Shown here in pieces: positions 15,762 through 23,299 of a stretch of 41,721 bases of DNA. Made by a program: the position numbers and the translations under genes. Source of the stretch: Anaerolineae bacterium (lineage in GTDB: Bacteria; Chloroflexota; Anaerolineae; JAFGEY01); contig JAFGEY010000527.1 in NCBI GenBank assembly GCA_016931365.1, positions 1 to 41,721 of the forward strand, written 5' to 3'. Within the stretch, counting starts at the first letter, position 1. The number at the start of each line of letters is the position of its first letter. Under the pieces are notes generated by a model. The model saw only the letters and a program-made list of their open reading frames with translations. It made no database searches and was not told where the DNA came from.

Positions 15762-16979
15762 ATGCGCAAATTCAAGTTCGTGCTGGTTTCTCTGCTTACT
15801 GTGATTGCATTGGTTTCTAGTTTGCCGCTGACCTCTGCATGGGCCGCGACCACCGCCGCCCAGTTGACGCCGGCCACGCAGAGTATCAACGTAGGGCAGA
15901 CGACGACCGTCTTTTTTTACGTGCAGGATGTAGAAAACCTGTACGGCTACCAGGCGGCGGTCGGATTTAATGCCACAGTGCTTGAGGTGATCGACGCTAA
16001 CACAAGTGCGCCGGGCATCCAGGTGGCATTGGGCAGTTTTTTGTCCGCCGATTTTGTCCAGCAAAACAGCGCCGATAACAGCCTGGGCGCGATCTTGTGC
16101 GTGGTCTCGCAGATGGCCCCGCATACAGCAGTAAGCGGCAATGGGGTCATGTTCACAATCACCTTCCGGGGCAAAGCGCAAGGCGCCAGCCAGGTTCAGT
16201 TTACCGACCTCAAGCTGGCTCGCTCTGACGGCATAGAAATCTCAGCCAGCCTCCAGAATGCTCAGGTCCAGGTTGGCAATGCCAGCGTGCCCACCGCCAC
16301 ACCGACGGCCACGGCAACGTCAACGGCGACGGCGACGCCTACCTCGACGGTCGTTACGCCGACGCCTACCTCGACAACGACACCCGGCACGCCGACGGCT
16401 ACACCGATACCGACGTCGACACCGACGCCGCTGCCGCCGGGCCAGACGGTGATCCACGTCGTTCGAACGGGCGACACGCTCTATTCGATCGCACGGCAGT
16501 ATGGCGTCACCGTGGAGGCGCTGGCGTACCTGAACAAGATCACCAATCCATCCCGGATTTACGTCGGCCAGCAGTTGATCGTCCCGCGCGGCAGCGTACA
16601 GCCGACTCCGACGCCGGCCACACCTGCACCCACGGCTACGCCGGCGCCCGGTGGTACTTTACCCATCGTCTATGTCGTACAGCGCGGCGATACGTTGTAT
16701 TCGATTGCGCGGCGCTATGGGACCACCGTGCAGGCGATCGCGACGCTCAACAATATCGTCAACCCGGCGCGCATCTATGCCGGCCAGCGTTTGACGATTT
16801 ATGCCGGATCGGCGCCTGTGCCAACGCCGACGCCTACGCGCGTTCACGTAGTGCAGTACGGCGAAACGCTCTTTTCCATCGCACGGCGCTACGGCACGAC
16901 GGTGTGGACGATTGCGATGGCCAACAATATCTACAATCCCAACTTTATCTATGCCGGGCAGCGGCTGGTCATCCCCTAA
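15762..16979 (+). CDS. Cohesin protein with three LysM modules (peptidoglycan anchor)
   Basis: 405 residues from ATG 15762. A signal peptide ends near SAWA. The cohesin lies at about 30-170 (LYGYQAAVGFNATVLEVIDAN) and most resembles that of the propeller protein encoded at 9806. A 50-residue Thr/Pro linker follows, then three LysM modules at about 229-273, 301-346 and 360-405, each with the pattern HVV..GDTLYSIARRYG and NPxxIYxGQxL. LysM binds N-acetylglucosamine in peptidoglycan or chitin, so the cohesin is probably fixed to the cell wall or another GlcNAc polymer. Together with the membrane-anchored cohesin upstream it gives two alternative surface docking points. Two strong hairpins follow. 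Confidence 0.9.
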   Translation: MRKFKFVLVSLLTVIALVSSLPLTSAWAATTAAQLTPATQSINVGQTTTVFFYVQDVENLYGYQAAVGFNATVLEVIDANTSAPGIQVALGSFLSADFVQQNSADNSLGAILCVVSQMAPHTAVSGNGVMFTITFRGKAQGASQVQFTDLKLARSDGIEISASLQNAQVQVGNASVPTATPTATATSTATATPTSTVVTPTPTSTTTPGTPTATPIPTSTPTPLPPGQTVIHVVRTGDTLYSIARQYGVTVEALAYLNKITNPSRIYVGQQLIVPRGSVQPTPTPATPAPTATPAPGGTLPIVYVVQRGDTLYSIARRYGTTVQAIATLNNIVNPARIYAGQRLTIYAGSAPVPTPTPTRVHVVQYGETLFSIARRYGTTVWTIAMANNIYNPNFIYAGQRLVIP

Positions 16980-16989
16980 CTATGAAGGT

Positions 16990-17026
16990 GTGTCTTTGGG
17001 TGCGGCATTGCCGCGCCCAAAGACAC
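16990..17026. terminator. Hairpin after the anchor operon
   Basis: A 17-bp stem with one T-G pair, starting GTGTCTTTGGG and ending CCCAAAGACAC, loop ATT. No T-run follows. It lies between convergent genes. Confidence 0.6.
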
Positions 17027-17056
17027 GCGGCGAAAGTGCAGCTTTTGCAAGATCGT

Positions 17057-17093
17057 AAACCCCTCCCCCGCGCCTGGCGCGGGGGAGGGGTTT
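17057..17093. terminator. Perfect 17-bp GC-rich hairpin between convergent genes
   Basis: AAACCCCTCCCCCGCGC, loop CTG, exact complement ending GGGGTTT. It can act in both directions. Its composition also resembles dispersed GC-rich palindromes seen in environmental genomes, so it may be a repeat element. Confidence 0.6.
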
Positions 17094-17125
17094 GGTATGG
17101 GGCAATGTCTGCGAGTGCGCCCCCG

Positions 17126-18130
17126 TCATTGTGGCGATTCGACGATGAGGCTATAGGCGCTCTCGGGGTCTGCTTTTTCATCCGGATCGAGGCGGACGAC
17201 GATCAACGCCAGGCGATCGTACTGCGTCAGATCGAGGCGCGGGATGAGATAGTAACATTCGGCGCTGCAATCCCCGAACAGTTTTTCGGGCTGTGGGGTG
17301 AATGCCCACACACCCGTTTTGCCGCGTGAGGGATTGCGCGGCTCACCCTCGCTGTACAACCTCCAAACCTGAACACCGAACCGGGCTCCGGCGCTGCGAA
17401 AAGTGATCGCTAACGGGGCGTCTGCCAGATCTGGGGATATAAAGATGTCGATCAGGTCGGTGCCAAAGCTGGCCGGGATGGCGCCGTCATAGGTCGACGT
17501 CCCGGCGCGGTGGCTCAGCGCGGCCTCGCGCGAAGGTATGGTATACATACCGTGCGGGTCGTTATGCTTGCCCTGGCACGCGGCCCAGTCTTGCGCCACG
17601 CAGCGCCCGTTTTCCAGGCGCAGGGCATAGTTGGCCTGCGCAAAGGCGATCATGCTTTGCTCAAACGTGGCAAACGGGCCATCCACGCGGGCCAGGGCGG
17701 CATCCATGATCGCGTCCAACGCTGTGGGAACGTCGTCGACGGGCCGGCAGGCCATTTCCAGGAGGGCGGCGCGGACAATATCCATGTTCCCGCCGGCCTG
17801 CTCGTACAAAAAGCGCCAGTACAACGCGGCGTCGTACACGTCGGTCTCTTCGGCTTCGAGTGTGGCGTAGGAGGTCTTGAGCCGTCTTTCCAGGAAGCGC
17901 TGCGCGGTAGCGCTGTACTGGCTATCGGTCGAGGTCAGGTGATCGGCGGACAGCTCGATCTCGGGATACTGCGCCGACGAGGCGAACGTCGCCTGAGCCT
18001 CGATGAACACATTCGTCCACTTGCGCGCAAGGCAACCCGTAAACAGTCTGACGTTCCACTGCGCAAGGTGAAAGAACTCGTGCGCAAATACGACCTTGAA
18101 CCCGTTCTCCAGGGTGTCATACCTGGACAA
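17126..18130 (-). CDS. C-terminal part of a split zinc-metalloprotease lipoprotein gene
   Basis: 334 residues from TTG 18130; the open frame itself runs from 18169. It begins SRYDTLENGFKVVFAHEFFHLAQW, so the HExxH zinc motif (HEFFH) lies near residue 17, far too close to the start for a complete protease. The frame is the same as that of the gene part at 18170-19036, separated only by a TAA at 18170-18172. Across the stop the text reads GTYTVSTYTDGTP-stop-PQRRIWLLSNAEILSRYDT, which is continuous in sense. No Shine-Dalgarno precedes the TTG. A third zinc ligand cannot be assigned with certainty; IEAQATFAS, about 27 residues after the HExxH, is a candidate. Most likely the catalytic half of a gene broken by a nonsense mutation. 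Confidence 0.7.
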   Translation of the reverse strand: MSRYDTLENGFKVVFAHEFFHLAQWNVRLFTGCLARKWTNVFIEAQATFASSAQYPEIELSADHLTSTDSQYSATAQRFLERRLKTSYATLEAEETDVYDAALYWRFLYEQAGGNMDIVRAALLEMACRPVDDVPTALDAIMDAALARVDGPFATFEQSMIAFAQANYALRLENGRCVAQDWAACQGKHNDPHGMYTIPSREAALSHRAGTSTYDGAIPASFGTDLIDIFISPDLADAPLAITFRSAGARFGVQVWRLYSEGEPRNPSRGKTGVWAFTPQPEKLFGDCSAECYYLIPRLDLTQYDRLALIVVRLDPDEKADPESAYSLIVESPQ

Positions 18131-18169
18131 TATCTCGGCGTTAGAGAGCAGCCAGATGCGCCGCTGTGG

Positions 18170-19036
18170 TTAGGGAGTGCCATCAGTGTACGTGGAAACG
18201 GTATAGGTTCCGCTGCCGTCAAAGAGGGCAAAAGGCGGGCAGGTAAAAAAGACCTCGACCAGCCCGTCCGCATCCCAGTCCGGATGGATCGGGCCGAATC
18301 CCCACTCGCCGAACTGCAAACGCCAGGTGTGAATGGCGATGGGGAGGAACTGATCGGCGATAAAAGCGTGCACGGCGTCAGGCGCCAGCCGCTCGTCGTC
18401 CTGCTTTGGGCCGCGAGCAAAGGGCAAGAGCACGCCATAGGTGACCTGCAGGGCATAGCCATCGATGTCGACCTGCCAGGCATCCAGGGCAACCAGGTCG
18501 GGCCGCTCCGGGTTGGGGTTTTCCCACAGCAGATTTCCCTTGTCGTCGCGCAGGACCAGCCGGTACAGGTCGCTGAGCATCGTCGCCGCATCCAGTGCCC
18601 ACGCGATCGTACAGGGATTTAAAGTGCTGCACAGGCGGTCGGGCAGCTCGACGCGCCGGCTCTGGCGGTGCTGGGCGTTGGTGGTCGGGTTCTCGTGCAA
18701 AGAGAGGAGATCGATCTCGACCGGCCTCCCGCCCGCAAGCCCCGCGAGCTGGATGGTCAGTGTACGCTCCGCTTCAGCCGTCGCCTGGCGCTGCCGGTTC
18801 AGGAACAGGAGCGGCAGTTCGAACGGTTCGGGTTGGGCGAGGCGGCTGTCCCAGGAAGTGGTGGTTTGGGCCGCAGAGAGCGCGACCTGAACGTCGGTAG
18901 GGATGGTCGCCGGCGCCATCTGGCTCGGCGGCGCTTGCGCTTCGACCGGCGCGCTGCAGGCTACGCTGCTCAGGCCTGCGCTTAATAACAGGGCGAAAAT
19001 CAGGTACGGGGTGAGTTTTGATCGTGACTGGTTCAT
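18170..19036 (-). CDS. N-terminal part of a split zinc-metalloprotease lipoprotein gene
   Basis: 288 residues from ATG 19036, with GGAGGT four nt upstream. The N-terminus is a lipoprotein-type signal (LIFALLLSAGLSSVAC), giving a lipidated Cys near residue 27. The rest is a beta-rich prodomain-like region ending in FTCPPFALFDGSGTYTVSTYTDGTP, then TAA. The zinc motif is in the following same-frame part (17126-18169). Alone this product would have no catalytic centre. Read through, the protein would have about 636 residues, a sensible size for a secreted metalloprotease. Confidence 0.72.
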   Translation of the reverse strand: MNQSRSKLTPYLIFALLLSAGLSSVACSAPVEAQAPPSQMAPATIPTDVQVALSAAQTTTSWDSRLAQPEPFELPLLFLNRQRQATAEAERTLTIQLAGLAGGRPVEIDLLSLHENPTTNAQHRQSRRVELPDRLCSTLNPCTIAWALDAATMLSDLYRLVLRDDKGNLLWENPNPERPDLVALDAWQVDIDGYALQVTYGVLLPFARGPKQDDERLAPDAVHAFIADQFLPIAIHTWRLQFGEWGFGPIHPDWDADGLVEVFFTCPPFALFDGSGTYTVSTYTDGTP

Positions 19037-19182
19037 GCTGACCTCCGTGGCGGCTGGTTGGGCCGCCTCACTCGGGTTTGTTTGTCACGATCAGTCTATC
19101 AAGCGAGCGTCGCGCGATCGGCGCGACAGCCATCGCCCGAAACGTCGCAAAAAGCGTCGCAGTAGATCATTTTTCCTGCATC

Positions 19183-19212
19183 TTGTATGCCAGATCGAGA
19201 CTGTGCTATAAT
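19183..19212 (+). promoter_or_regulatory. Sigma-70-type promoter of the MNT/HEPN operon
   Basis: TTGTAT (19183-19188), 18-nt spacer, TATAAT (19207-19212) with an extended TG before it. A strong AAGGAG follows at 19225-19230. Confidence 0.65.
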
Positions 19213-19236
19213 AAGAAAAGGAGAAAGGAGCATGCG

Positions 19237-19551
19237 ATGACCATCGACAATATCTTGTCCGAGTTCCATCAAGAGATTGCCAGGCTATATGGCTTGAGGC
19301 TCAAGGGGATGATCCTGTATGGCTCGTGGGCGCGAGGAACGGCTACGGAGGACTCTGATATCGATCTGGCAGTCATTCTTGAAGAGCCGGTCTTTCCCGG
19401 AAGAGAAATTGATCGGATGATCGACATCATTACCGACGTCAATCTCAAACATGGCGTACTCGTGTCTGTTTATCCTGTGTCGGCTCAAGCGTTTTCTACG
19501 ATCAACAGTCCATTGCTGATCAATTTGCGCCGCGAAGGGATTGCCGCATGA
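19237..19551 (+). CDS. Minimal nucleotidyltransferase (MNT) domain protein, MntA-like
   Basis: 104 residues from ATG 19237. The motif LYGSWARGTATEDSDIDLAVI holds the GS...DxD signature (Asp41, Asp43) of the pol-beta-type nucleotidyltransferases. The third acidic residue usually seen on the next strand is not evident (LVSVYPVS). The gene overlaps the HEPN gene by 4 bp (ATGA). In MNT/HEPN modules of toxin-antitoxin type, the MNT protein AMPylates or otherwise neutralises the HEPN toxin. A defence or stress role is inferred from family and pairing. Confidence 0.85.
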   Translation: MTIDNILSEFHQEIARLYGLRLKGMILYGSWARGTATEDSDIDLAVILEEPVFPGREIDRMIDIITDVNLKHGVLVSVYPVSAQAFSTINSPLLINLRREGIAA

Positions 19552-19949
19552 GCGAAATTGCCTCTTTGATCGCCCGGTCGCAGCGTTATCTCAAAAGTGC
19601 TGATGTTCTGTTGCTGGATGGAGATTGCGAATCCTGTGTATCAAGAGTGTATTATGCTATGTTTTACGTGGCACAGGCAGCATTGCTGGCAAACGGATTG
19701 TCGTTTTCCTCTCACAAAGGTGTGCTTTCGGCATTTGGGGAATACTTTATCAAGACGGGCATATTTACTCGAGAAATGGGCGGCGAGCTAAACCGCGCTT
19801 TCCAAAAACGGCAGCTTGGTGACTATGAGTACACGTTCGTGATCTCGCAAGAGGAGGCTGAACAAACGATCCATAGCGGAAAGCTGTTTGTGCAAGCTGT
19901 CATCGAGTATTTGCTGGTGAAAAAACACATCCCTCGTGTGATAGAATAG
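19548..19949 (+). CDS. HEPN domain protein (UPF0332-like), partner of MNT
   Basis: 133 residues, all-helical. It carries the characteristic SRVYYAMFYVAQAALLANG and SSHKGVLSAFGEYF blocks and a later RQLGDYEYTF, all typical of the HEPN family paired with MNT proteins. The canonical RNase motif Rx4-6H is not visible, so nuclease activity is uncertain. Start codon ATG 19548 overlaps the MNT stop, showing translational coupling. Confidence 0.85.
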   Translation: MSEIASLIARSQRYLKSADVLLLDGDCESCVSRVYYAMFYVAQAALLANGLSFSSHKGVLSAFGEYFIKTGIFTREMGGELNRAFQKRQLGDYEYTFVISQEEAEQTIHSGKLFVQAVIEYLLVKKHIPRVIE

Positions 19950-20002
19950 ACTCGATCAAAGCGAACTCGCACGGGTCTCAACTATGTTGCATTTCTGGAT
20001 GG

Positions 20003-23000
20003 ATGGCGATGGCGCGCTTATCCTTATCCCTGTTGGGCCCACCCCTGATCGCGCTGGACGGCCAGCCCGTTCAGGTAGGCCGCCACAAGGCGATTGCCCT
20101 GCTGGCCTACCTGGCGCTGGACCAACGCCCCCACAGCCGCGACGCCCTGGCCACCATGTTCTGGCCCGACCTCGACCAGAGCGCTGCCCGCGCCGAACTG
20201 CGCCGCACGCTGTCGCTGCTCAACCGCACCCTGGGCAGCCAATGGCTGGCCGTCGACCGCGAGACCGCCGCCTGGGCGTCTGAGACCGATGTCTGGCTGG
20301 ACGTGGAGGCCTTGCGTGGGCAGGTGGCAGCCTGCGCGGCCCACGGACATCCCCCAGACGACCTCTGCCCGGCGTGCATCCCCTTGCTGGCCCAAGCGGT
20401 CGAGTTGTATCGCGACGGCTTTCTGGCCGGCTTTACGCTGCCCGACGCCCCCGCCTTTGACGAGTGGCAGTTCTTTGAGGGGGAGGGCCTGCGCGATCAG
20501 GCGGCGAGCGCGCTGCAGCGGCTGGCGCGCTGGCACGAGGGCCAGCAGGCCTACGACGTCGCCATCCCCTATGCCCGGCGCTGGCTGGCTCTCGATCCCA
20601 CCCACGAGCCTGCGCAGCGCACCTTGATGACCCTCTATGCCCGCGCCGGGCAGCGCGCCGCCGCGCTGCGCCAGTACGCCGAGTGCGAGCGCCTGCTGGC
20701 CCAAGAGCTGGGCATAACCCCGGATGGAGAGACGGCGCAGCTCTACCAGGCGATCCGCGAGAGACGAGAAGACCTGTCAGGTTTCGGAAAACCTGACAGG
20801 TCTGTCCGGCAACACAATCTCCCCGTGCAGATCACCTCCTTCGTCGGGCGCGGGCGCGAGCTGGCGGCGCTGGGCCGCCTGCTGGCCAACCCCGAGGTGC
20901 GCCTGCTGACCGTGGTCGGCGCAGGCGGCATGGGCAAGACACGACTGGCGTTGGAGGCCGCCCAGACCGCCTTGAGCGGCTACCCCGCCGGGGCCTGGCT
21001 GGTGGAACTGGCCCCGCTGCCGGCCGCAACCGGCGACGACGACCCCACCATCCCACGCGCCGTGGCCGCCGCGCTGGGCGTGCAGGAGCAGCCGGGCCGC
21101 TGCCTGCTGCTGGTGCTGGACAACTGCGAGCACGTCCTGGCCGGCGCGGCCCACCTGGTCGCCCTGCTGCTGGCGCGCTGCCCGGAGTTGGCCGTGCTGG
21201 CCACCAGCCGCGAGCCGCTGTGCATCGCCGGCGAGCATCTGGTCGACCTGTCGGGAATGGACCTACCCGCTGCCCAAGACCTGTCAGGTTTTCCGAAACC
21301 TGACAGGTCTGTAGTCGAGTACGACGCCGTGCGGCTCTTTGCCCAACGCGCGGCCGCCGTGCGCCCGGGCTTTGCCCTGGATGAAGCCAACACGCCGCTG
21401 GCCGTGGAGGTCTGCCGGCGGCTGGACGGCATGCCGCTGGCCATCGAGCTGGCCGCGGCCCGGCTGCACACCCTCTCTCTACCCGACCTGGCCCGCCACC
21501 TGGACCACCGCTTTCGCCTGCTGACCGGCGGCAGCCGGGCGGCGCTGCCGCGCCAGCAGACGCTGCGCAACACCATTGAATGGAGCTATGACCTGCTCAC
21601 GCCTGCGGAGCAGACGCTGTTCGACCGGCTCTCGGTCTTTGCCGGGAGCTTCAGCCTGCAAGGGGCAGAGGCGGTGTGCAGCGGCCAGGGCATCGCCAGG
21701 GAGGAGGTGTTGGCGCTGCTGATCGGGTTGGTGGATCGGTCGCTGGCCGGGCAGGTGGAGGGCCCGGACGGCACGACGCTTTACCGCCTGCTTGAGACGC
21801 TGCGCATCTACGGGGAGGAGCGCCTGGCTGAACGGGGAGAGGGCGAGGCGTTCGCCGCGCGGCACGCCTGGTACACTGTCTCCCTGGCCGAGGAGCTCGA
21901 ACCGGTATTGTGGGCGCACGAACGGGAGACGATCGCCGCGCGCCGGCGACTGGACGCCGAGGCCGAGAACCTGGCGGCGGCCATGCGCTGGGCATTGGCG
22001 CGGGGGCAGGCCGAGGTCGCCCTGCGGCTGGGCGGCGCGCTGTACTGGTGGACGTTTATGCGCGCCAACAACGAACAGTATGCCGCCTGGCTGGACACCG
22101 CCCTGGCGCAGGGGCCAGACGTCGCGCCGCTCTTCCGGGCCAAGGCCCTCTGGGTGGTCAGTGTCTACCATCTCAACTGGGGACATCAGGCCGAGGCGCT
22201 GGCCAGCGCACAGGCGATGCTGGAAGCAGCCAGGGCATCAGGAGACCTGCGCTGGACCGGCCGGGCACTGGCGGAGCTCGCAAGTACGGCTGCCAACACA
22301 GGCGATCGCGCCCGGGCGCGAGCCTGCCACCACGAGAGCTTGCAGATCGCGCGCCAGTGCGACGATCGCCTCATGATCGCCACCGAGATGATTTTCCTGG
22401 CCGGGTACGAACCCCCGGCCCGCAGACGAGCCATACTGGAGGAGCTGCTGCCGCAGGCTCCGCACTGCGTCAAACCGTTCGTGCACCGTAGCCTCGCCAC
22501 CATGCTCCTCTTTCTGGGCGACCTGGACGGCGCGCAGGCCCACTATGAGGCAGCGGCTGCCGGGTGCGCCGAGCAGGGGGATCAGGCCCATCAAGGAATT
22601 ATCCTCGCCTTCATGGGACATGTGGCCTACGGGCGCGCCGAGTATCCGTCGGCCAGGCAGTACTATGAACAAAGCCACGCCCTCTTTGTGGCCAGCGGCC
22701 TGGCCTGGGCTGCGGGACGGACGCAGCAGCACCTCGGCGACGTCGCGCTGGCCCTGGGTGAGCAGGCGCAGGCGGAACGGCACCACCGCCAGGCCCTGGC
22801 CCGCTATGAGGAGGCACAAGCGTACTGGATGGTGGAGCGCGCAGAGATAGGCGGGTGTTGGGGCATCCCCGTCTCGCTACAGATCCTGGGCGATATGGCC
22901 CTGGCCAGGGGCAGCACGGGTGAGGCGAGAGACCGCTACCGGCAGGCGGTGCGGCGGGGTATCGACCAGCCCTACCCCGACCTGCACCTTCATCTCTTGC

Positions 23001-23299
23001 TGGGGCCGGCGAGGTTGCTGGCCCGGGAGGGGCAAAGGGAGCAGGCGGTGGCCCTGGCCGCCCTGGCCCAACACCACCCGGAGAGCATCCAGGAGACTCG
23101 GGACAAGGCCGGCCTGCTGCTGGATGCGCTGCGGGCAGAGATGGACGCCAACGTCTTTGACGCCGCGCAGGAACGGGGCCGGGCGCGCGACCTGGACCAA
23201 ACTGTGCGGGAGCTGCTGGAGGAGCTGGAACAGGACACGGATGGGGCGGAGAAGGTAAAAAGGAACGCCGCCGCTCGAGCCGGACGATCAGCCTGTTGA
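20003..23299 (+). CDS. BTAD - NB-ARC-type ATPase - TPR transcriptional regulator (SARP/AfsR-like)
   Basis: 1098 residues from ATG 20003; ATG 20009 is an alternative, and no strong Shine-Dalgarno is present. Residues 5-95 look like an OmpR-type winged helix and 100-250 like the bacterial transcriptional activator domain. The STAND ATPase has Walker A GAGGMGKT at about 306-313 and Walker B LLLVLDN at about 368-373, followed by the winged-helix stretch (LRNTIEWSYDLLTPAEQTLFDRLSVFAG). TPR-like helices fill about 650-1080. Two 12-residue insertions, DLSGFGKPDRS and DLSGFPKPDRS, are encoded by 34-bp palindromes at linker positions. The gene is visibly more GC-rich than its neighbours. Function: ligand-gated activator; target unknown. 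It overlaps the convergent glycosyltransferase gene by 12 bp. Confidence 0.88.
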   Translation: MAMARLSLSLLGPPLIALDGQPVQVGRHKAIALLAYLALDQRPHSRDALATMFWPDLDQSAARAELRRTLSLLNRTLGSQWLAVDRETAAWASETDVWLDVEALRGQVAACAAHGHPPDDLCPACIPLLAQAVELYRDGFLAGFTLPDAPAFDEWQFFEGEGLRDQAASALQRLARWHEGQQAYDVAIPYARRWLALDPTHEPAQRTLMTLYARAGQRAAALRQYAECERLLAQELGITPDGETAQLYQAIRERREDLSGFGKPDRSVRQHNLPVQITSFVGRGRELAALGRLLANPEVRLLTVVGAGGMGKTRLALEAAQTALSGYPAGAWLVELAPLPAATGDDDPTIPRAVAAALGVQEQPGRCLLLVLDNCEHVLAGAAHLVALLLARCPELAVLATSREPLCIAGEHLVDLSGMDLPAAQDLSGFPKPDRSVVEYDAVRLFAQRAAAVRPGFALDEANTPLAVEVCRRLDGMPLAIELAAARLHTLSLPDLARHLDHRFRLLTGGSRAALPRQQTLRNTIEWSYDLLTPAEQTLFDRLSVFAGSFSLQGAEAVCSGQGIAREEVLALLIGLVDRSLAGQVEGPDGTTLYRLLETLRIYGEERLAERGEGEAFAARHAWYTVSLAEELEPVLWAHERETIAARRRLDAEAENLAAAMRWALARGQAEVALRLGGALYWWTFMRANNEQYAAWLDTALAQGPDVAPLFRAKALWVVSVYHLNWGHQAEALASAQAMLEAARASGDLRWTGRALAELASTAANTGDRARARACHHESLQIARQCDDRLMIATEMIFLAGYEPPARRRAILEELLPQAPHCVKPFVHRSLATMLLFLGDLDGAQAHYEAAAAGCAEQGDQAHQGIILAFMGHVAYGRAEYPSARQYYEQSHALFVASGLAWAAGRTQQHLGDVALALGEQAQAERHHRQALARYEEAQAYWMVERAEIGGCWGIPVSLQILGDMALARGSTGEARDRYRQAVRRGIDQPYPDLHLHLLLGPARLLAREGQREQAVALAALAQHHPESIQETRDKAGLLLDALRAEMDANVFDAAQERGRARDLDQTVRELLEELEQDTDGAEKVKRNAAARAGRSAC
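20770..20803 (+). repeat. In-frame palindromic element, copy 1
   Basis: AGACCTGTCAGGTTT - CGGA - AAACCTGACAGGTCT, perfect 15-bp arms. It encodes DLSGFGKPDRS in the linker between the BTAD and ATPase domains (about residues 256-267). Confidence 0.9.
21277..21310 (-). repeat. In-frame palindromic element, copy 2, opposite orientation
   Basis: Same 15-bp arms with loop TCCG, so it is the exact reverse complement of copy 1. It encodes DLSGFPKPDRS (about residues 425-436) in a loop of the ATPase, between GEHLVDLSGMDLPAAQ and the conserved YDAVRLFAQRA. Confidence 0.9.

Noticed and set aside
16290..16440. GACGCC/ACGCCGAC-rich DNA considered as a tandem repeat
   Set aside because: It is simply the coding of a Thr/Pro linker between cohesin and LysM modules.
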